Source: Candidatus Segatella papionis
Lineage (GTDB): Bacteria; Bacteroidota; Bacteroidia; Bacteroidales; Bacteroidaceae
Length of the DNA stretch: 18,184 nt
NCBI GenBank assembly: GCA_002297965.1
Contig: DBLF01000105.1
Location: 1 to 18,184, forward strand
Reading direction: 5' to 3'
Part shown: positions 14,885 to 18,184 of the stretch, one piece after another
Position numbering within the stretch: position 1 is the stretch's first letter
Layout: each line of letters begins with the position of its first letter
Notes under the pieces: model-generated
The model's database searches: none
Seen by the model: the letters and a program-made list of their open reading frames with translations, nothing else
What the model was told of the DNA's origin: nothing
Program-made: the position numbers and the translations under genes

Positions 14885-17257
14885 ATGAAGAAAGCATTAT
14901 TATCCCTTTCAATGTTGGCATTGGCCAGTGCTTGCCTGTCCAATTCTCCAGTATTTGCAGCCCCTGCTAGCAACGTAGCCAATACTCCTGTGATTAAGAG
15001 CGATCCTAAGATCGAGGCTCAGGTGGAACAAACCCTGAAGAAACTCACCTTGGAGGAGAAGATAGGACAGATGATGGAATTGGTGACCGACCTCTTCGGT
15101 GCCAACGACAAGAACGGCGTGTTCTATATCGACGAGCACAAGACCGACTCCATCCTCTCTCGCTACAAGATAGGCTCCATCCTCAACGCTCCTAACACTT
15201 GCGCCCCAACCGCCAAGCAGTGGGAGAAGTATATCTCGCAAATCCAGAAGATTTCGATGAAGCGCATCGGCATCCCTTGCGTCTTCGGTCTCGACCAGAA
15301 CCATGGTTCTACTTATACCCAGGGCGGAACCCTCTTTCCTCAGAACATCAATGTGGCTGCCACTTTCAATCGTGAGATCGCTCGTCGCTCGGCTGAGGCT
15401 ACCGCTTATGAGACTCGTGCCGTGAGCGTGCCTTGGACCTACAGCCCTACCGTCGATCTTGGTCGTGATGCCCGTTGGCCACGTATCTGGGAGAACTTCG
15501 GCGAGGATTGCTACCTTAGCAGTGAGATGGGCAAGTCGATGGTCTATGGCTTCCAAGGCGATGACCCTAACAACATCGACCAGTATCACATCGCCACTTC
15601 GATGAAGCACTTCATGGGCTATGGTGTGCCTTGGACTGGCAAGGACCGTACGCCGGCTTATATCTCTCCTGCCGACTTGCGAGAGAAGCATTTCGCTCCT
15701 TTCTTGGCGGGTATTCAGGCTGGTGCCTTGACCGTGATGGTGAATTCCGCTTCCGTCAACGGAATGCCGATGCACGCCAACAAGGACATCTTGACCGGAT
15801 GGCTGAAGGAAGAGACGGGTTGGGACGGCGTGCTCATTACCGACTGGGCCGACATCAACAACCTCTATACCCGGGAGATGGTGGCTAAGGATAAGAAGGA
15901 TGCGCTCCGCATCGCCATCAACGCTGGTATCGACATGATTATGGAACCATACTCTTGCGATGCTTGTGGCTATCTCATCGAGTTGGTCAACGAAGGCAAG
16001 ATTCCGATGAGTCGCATCGACGATGCTTGTCGCCGTGTGCTTCGCATGAAGTATCGCCTCGACCTCTTTAAGAACCCAACCCAGAAGTTGAAGAATTATC
16101 CTAAGTTTGGTGGCGAGGAGTTTGCCAAGCTCGCTTTGGAAGGAGCCACAGAGAGTATGGTGCTCTTGAAGAACGAGAAGTTGGCGGATGGCAACGCTAT
16201 CTTGCCGCTTGCCAAGGGTAAGAAGATTCTCTTGACGGGTCCTAACGCCAACCAGATGCGTTGCTTGGATGGCGGCTGGAGCTATACTTGGCAGGGACAT
16301 CGTGCCGATGAGTTTGCTGGCAAGTACAATACCATCTATGAGGCATTCTGCAATGAGTATGGCAAGGAGAACGTCATCTTGAACCAAGGTGTTACCTATA
16401 ATGAGAAGGGCAAGTACTGGGAGGAGAACGAGCCTCAGATTCAGGGTGCGGTCGATGCGGCGAAGGATGCCGACGTCATCGTGGCTTGCATTGGCGAGAA
16501 CTCTTATACCGAGACACCGGGCAACTTGACCGACCTCTGGCTCTCCGAGAACCAGCGCAACCTGGTGAAGGCACTCGCCAAGACAGGCAAGCCTATCGTC
16601 TTGGTGCTGAACGAGGGGCGTCCTCGTCTTATCGCCGACATCGAGCCTTTGGCAAAAGGCATCATCGACATCCTTATACCTGGAAACTATGGTGGCGATG
16701 CCTTGGCTAACTTGGTATCGGGCAAGTCCAACTTCAGTGGTAAGATGCCTTACACCTATCCTAAGGAAATCAACTCGCTCGCTAACTACGACTTCAAGAA
16801 GAGTGAGGAGGTGGGTACGATGGAAGGTGCCTATGATTACAATGCAAAGATTACCCAACAGTGGGGCTTCGGTCAGGGTTTGAGCTACACCTCTTACCAA
16901 TATAGCAACTTGAAGGTTTCTAAGTCAGACTTCCGCCATGGCGACCTCATTCAGGTGAGTGTGGATGTGAAGAACACCGGCAAGGTGGCTGGCAAGGAGA
17001 GTGTCCTCCTCTTTAGTAGCGACCTTATCGCCAGCATGGTGCCAGATGGCCGTCGTCTCCGTGCCTTCGACAAGGTGGAGCTTCAGCCGGGCGAGACCAA
17101 GACCGTGACCTTCGACCTGAAGGCAGACGACTTGGCATTTGTTGGTTGGGATGGCAAATGGAGATTGGAGGAAGGTGACTTCAAGTTGATGATTGCCGAC
17201 CAAAACGCCATGATTCATTGTACTGATACTTATCTGTGGCAGACTGCCAATAGATGA
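14885..17257 (+). CDS. Glycoside hydrolase family 3 beta-glucosidase (exo-acting)
   Basis: The 790-residue product has the full GH3 layout: N-terminal barrel (~50-385), GH3_C alpha/beta sandwich (~415-640) and FnIII-like domain (~675-780). The nucleophile is Asp320 in VLITDWADI. The acid/base Glu lies in GENSYTET (Glu538 or Glu543; the second fits the plant exo-glucanase pattern better). Substrate-pocket motifs GLDQNHGSTY and SMKHFMGYG are present. GENSYTETPGN is shared with Bacteroidetes GH3 enzymes acting on beta-glucans. The N-terminus (MKKALLSLSMLALASAC) allows two readings: type I cleavage near Ala25-Ala26, or lipidation at Cys17 from a poor lipobox. A periplasmic site is likeliest. It would convert imported oligosaccharides to glucose. 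It follows the operon terminator at 14765, so it may be expressed independently, or also by read-through. Confidence 0.94.
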   Translation: MKKALLSLSMLALASACLSNSPVFAAPASNVANTPVIKSDPKIEAQVEQTLKKLTLEEKIGQMMELVTDLFGANDKNGVFYIDEHKTDSILSRYKIGSILNAPNTCAPTAKQWEKYISQIQKISMKRIGIPCVFGLDQNHGSTYTQGGTLFPQNINVAATFNREIARRSAEATAYETRAVSVPWTYSPTVDLGRDARWPRIWENFGEDCYLSSEMGKSMVYGFQGDDPNNIDQYHIATSMKHFMGYGVPWTGKDRTPAYISPADLREKHFAPFLAGIQAGALTVMVNSASVNGMPMHANKDILTGWLKEETGWDGVLITDWADINNLYTREMVAKDKKDALRIAINAGIDMIMEPYSCDACGYLIELVNEGKIPMSRIDDACRRVLRMKYRLDLFKNPTQKLKNYPKFGGEEFAKLALEGATESMVLLKNEKLADGNAILPLAKGKKILLTGPNANQMRCLDGGWSYTWQGHRADEFAGKYNTIYEAFCNEYGKENVILNQGVTYNEKGKYWEENEPQIQGAVDAAKDADVIVACIGENSYTETPGNLTDLWLSENQRNLVKALAKTGKPIVLVLNEGRPRLIADIEPLAKGIIDILIPGNYGGDALANLVSGKSNFSGKMPYTYPKEINSLANYDFKKSEEVGTMEGAYDYNAKITQQWGFGQGLSYTSYQYSNLKVSKSDFRHGDLIQVSVDVKNTGKVAGKESVLLFSSDLIASMVPDGRRLRAFDKVELQPGETKTVTFDLKADDLAFVGWDGKWRLEEGDFKLMIADQNAMIHCTDTYLWQTANR

Positions 17258-17294
17258 TTTTTTTATTAGTGCTAAAATCATTTAAACCTAATAG

Positions 17295-17392
17295 AAAGTT
17301 CCGTTCCGTGACACGGAATGTGCGTTCCGTGTCTTGGAATGTGCATTCCGTGTCTTGGAACGGCCGTTCCGTGTCACGGAACGGAACTTTTT
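17295..17392. repeat. Array of four 15-bp palindromes inside a 24-bp perfect inverted repeat, ending in a T-tract
   Basis: Four units follow a 21-bp period: TTCCGTGACACGGAA (17304-17318), TTCCGTGTCTTGGAA (17325-17339 and 17346-17360) and TTCCGTGTCACGGAA (17367-17381), separated by 6-bp spacers TGTGCG, TGTGCA and CGGCCG. Units 1 and 4 are perfect odd palindromes; the two middle units are degenerate. The outer ends extend the symmetry, so 17295-17318 and 17367-17390 are exact 24-bp inverted copies. Five T residues (17388-17392) follow, so on the + strand the right-hand part can act as a terminator for GH3. The junctions are also palindromic, for example GGAACGGCCGTTCC. It may be a repetitive extragenic element, a multi-site binding array, or both. 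Confidence 0.95.
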
Positions 17393-17430
17393 CTCATTCT
17401 TGTACTCATTTCGCCCTTTCAAATAATTAA

Positions 17431-17462
17431 TTTGTTCACCTCGTTAACCTTTACTATCTTTG
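17431..17462 (+). promoter_or_regulatory. Near-consensus Bacteroidetes promoter (TTTG-N20-TATCTTTG)
   Basis: TTTG (17431-17434) lies exactly 20 bp before TATCTTTG (17455-17462). This matches both the -33 TTTG and the -7 TAnnTTTG elements of the Bacteroidetes housekeeping sigma factor, making it the best promoter in the window. Transcription would start near 17468. The nearest readable gene start is about 155 bp further on, with a terminator-like hairpin in between. Confidence 0.75.
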
Positions 17463-17467
17463 CACTT

Positions 17468-17540
17468 GTTATCAGTGATGAACTGCATCAATAGCTTGGT
17501 GTATAAAATATAGATTTGTCCTATATTTTGTACATTTTTG
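17468..17540 (+). ncRNA. Candidate ~70-nt small RNA or leader attenuator
   Basis: The stretch after the promoter at 17431-17462 can fold into two hairpins. The first is TGATG/CATCA (17476-17480 with 17486-17490, 5-nt loop). The second is a 13-bp stem GTATAAAATATAG (17501-17513) with CTATATTTTGTAC (17521-17533), one G-U wobble and a 7-nt loop. ATTTTTG with five T residues (17535-17539) follows directly. That is the layout of a short, separately terminated transcript. It contains no convincing reading frame. Equally it may be a terminated leader for the small zinc-ribbon gene downstream. The second stem is A/T-rich, so termination strength is uncertain. Confidence 0.35.
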
Positions 17541-17624
17541 TAGCCAGCTATTTACAGGCGATATTACGAAGCTTCTTGATATAAAAGAATAATATAACCA
17601 GTAATAACATAAAATGCAAAGAAA

Positions 17625-17901
17625 ATGGAAACTGCGAAAATGAGTAAAATCCCAACAAGCACGCAGCACCCGATGGCGCATGCGAAAGTATCCACCTTAC
17701 CCCAACGGCAGATGGTAGGGCTTGCCTGTCCCCCAATGCCACACATTCATACCGACCACTATCACGGAGTTGTTGCAGTCGATGGCTTTGGTTTGTCCTT
17801 GTTGTCGATTGCGACTGAGCATCGACACTCAGAAATTCCAAACTGCATTACAAGCACTGGGCAAGATCCAAGCGGCGCAAAAGCGTTTGGAATACCCGTA
17901 A
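17625..17901 (+). pseudogene. Small zinc-ribbon protein gene interrupted by a frameshift in a C5 run
   Basis: From ATG 17625 (or 17712) the frame reads into ...MVGLACP and then loses the pattern at a run of five C (17730-17734). Removing one C joins it to an open frame ending at TAA 17899-17901. The joined product is 91 residues (62 from 17712) with two Cys pairs, ACPQC and VCPCC, spaced as in a zinc ribbon (CPxC, ~22 residues, CPxC), then a helical tail FQTALQALGKIQAAQKRLE. The C-terminal frame alone lacks a start before its Met in LLQSMALVC and would lose the first Cys pair. Small CPxC proteins of this type occur in Bacteroidales; I do not know the function. It is either a decayed gene, a slippage-switchable gene or a sequencing error. 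The segment before 17712 is less convincingly coding. Confidence 0.55.
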
Positions 17902-18077
17902 AAGAGCGTAAAAAGATACATATTGCTTTCCTTGTACTTGGCAAACGGAAACTGAAAACATAAGAAATGAGAGCTTTCGAGGTGGAAATTTTGTTTTTTC
18001 TCCATATAGGGAAACATATAAATTCGAGGCAAAAACCAATAAGGTCGCTATGTGTTAAGTAAAAATAACAATTATTA

Positions 18078-18108
18078 CCCCCCCTTAACTTAAAATTTCT
18101 TATATTTG
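18078..18108 (+). promoter_or_regulatory. -7 box with a C7 tract near the -33 position
   Basis: TATATTTG (18101-18108) fits TAnnTTTG and lies 20 bp before the ATG at 18128. At the distance where -33 TTTG is expected there is instead a run of seven C residues (18078-18084) in otherwise A/T-rich DNA. The leader would be very short, about 10-15 nt. Confidence 0.5.
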
Positions 18109-18127
18109 TAGGCAAATTCAAGTAAAC

Positions 18128-18184
18128 ATGATAAATAAGAATAGTTTTAAGCTCATATTGCTGAGCCTAGTTTCCGTATATTCG
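18128..18184 (+). CDS. N-terminus of a probable exported protein (partial, runs off the window)
   Basis: Nineteen codons are open to the last base of the window and read MINKNSFKLILLSLVSVYS. A charged n-region (Lys4, Lys8) followed by a hydrophobic stretch is the start of a signal peptide or membrane anchor. The ATG lies 20 bp after a TATATTTG -7 box and after an A-rich leader. Nothing more can be said about its identity from the visible residues. Confidence 0.55.
   Translation, partial: MINKNSFKLILLSLVSVYS

Noticed and set aside
14909..16900. 663-codon open frame on the - strand opposite GH3
   Set aside because: It is a shadow of the GH3 codon pattern: Leu/Val/His/Ile-rich with no recognisable domain. 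The + strand frame has a complete catalytic signature set.
17254..17281. ATGATTTT/AAAATCAT stem overlapping the GH3 stop codon
   Set aside because: It is only 8 A/T-rich bp with a 12-nt loop and no T-tract after the right arm. The palindrome array downstream is a much better terminator.
17295..17392. The repeated units read as a CRISPR array
   Set aside because: Spacers are only 6 bp, units are 15-bp palindromes and no cas gene is nearby.

Overview
The window looks like chromosome from a gut Bacteroidales, most likely the Prevotella/Segatella copri group. That placement is an inference. It rests on a SusC/SusD pair, a hybrid two-component regulator (HTCS), A-rich leaders without Shine-Dalgarno sites, and promoters with the Bacteroidetes -7 box TAnnTTTG. 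All convincing genes are on the + strand.

Layout. 45-1196 is a P-loop ATPase of the archaeal-ATPase type. 1197-1376 is an AT-rich spacer with a 14-bp duplication, a dyad and a promoter. 1377-2753 is rmuC. 2759-2794 is a perfect 12-bp x3 repeat in the leader of the HTCS gene (2810-7177). A terminator (7251-7295) and a new promoter (7331-7338) begin a polysaccharide utilisation locus (PUL): GH5 endo-glycanase (7422-8663), SusC-like TonB-dependent transporter (8738-11914), SusD-like lipoprotein (11936-13714) and a surface glycan-binding lipoprotein (13756-14754). A terminator (14765-14801) closes that operon, and a GH3 beta-glucosidase (14885-17257) follows as its own unit.

How the PUL should work. 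The GH5 enzyme cuts a beta-linked glucan or related polymer. The glycan-binding lipoprotein and SusD capture oligosaccharides for import through SusC. GH3 splits them to monosaccharides. The HTCS senses an oligosaccharide in the periplasm and activates the operon. With only GH5 and GH3 present, a lightly decorated beta-glucan (mixed-linkage glucan, cello-oligosaccharides or glucomannan) fits better than a heavily branched xyloglucan. Substrate assignment is inference.

The 3' end, 17258-18184, is the least ordinary part. It holds an array of four 15-bp palindromes on a 21-bp period, bounded by a perfect 24-bp inverted repeat that ends in a T-tract. Next comes a near-consensus promoter followed within about 75 nt by a terminator-like hairpin (possible small RNA or attenuator). 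Then there is a small zinc-ribbon gene broken by one extra C in a C5 run, a C7 tract just upstream of another -7 box, and the first 19 codons of a probably exported protein that runs off the window.

Other unusual features are five short tandem duplications in the non-coding spacers (four of 14 bp, one of 12 bp), and an identical in-frame 20-bp direct repeat on either side of the HTCS receiver domain.
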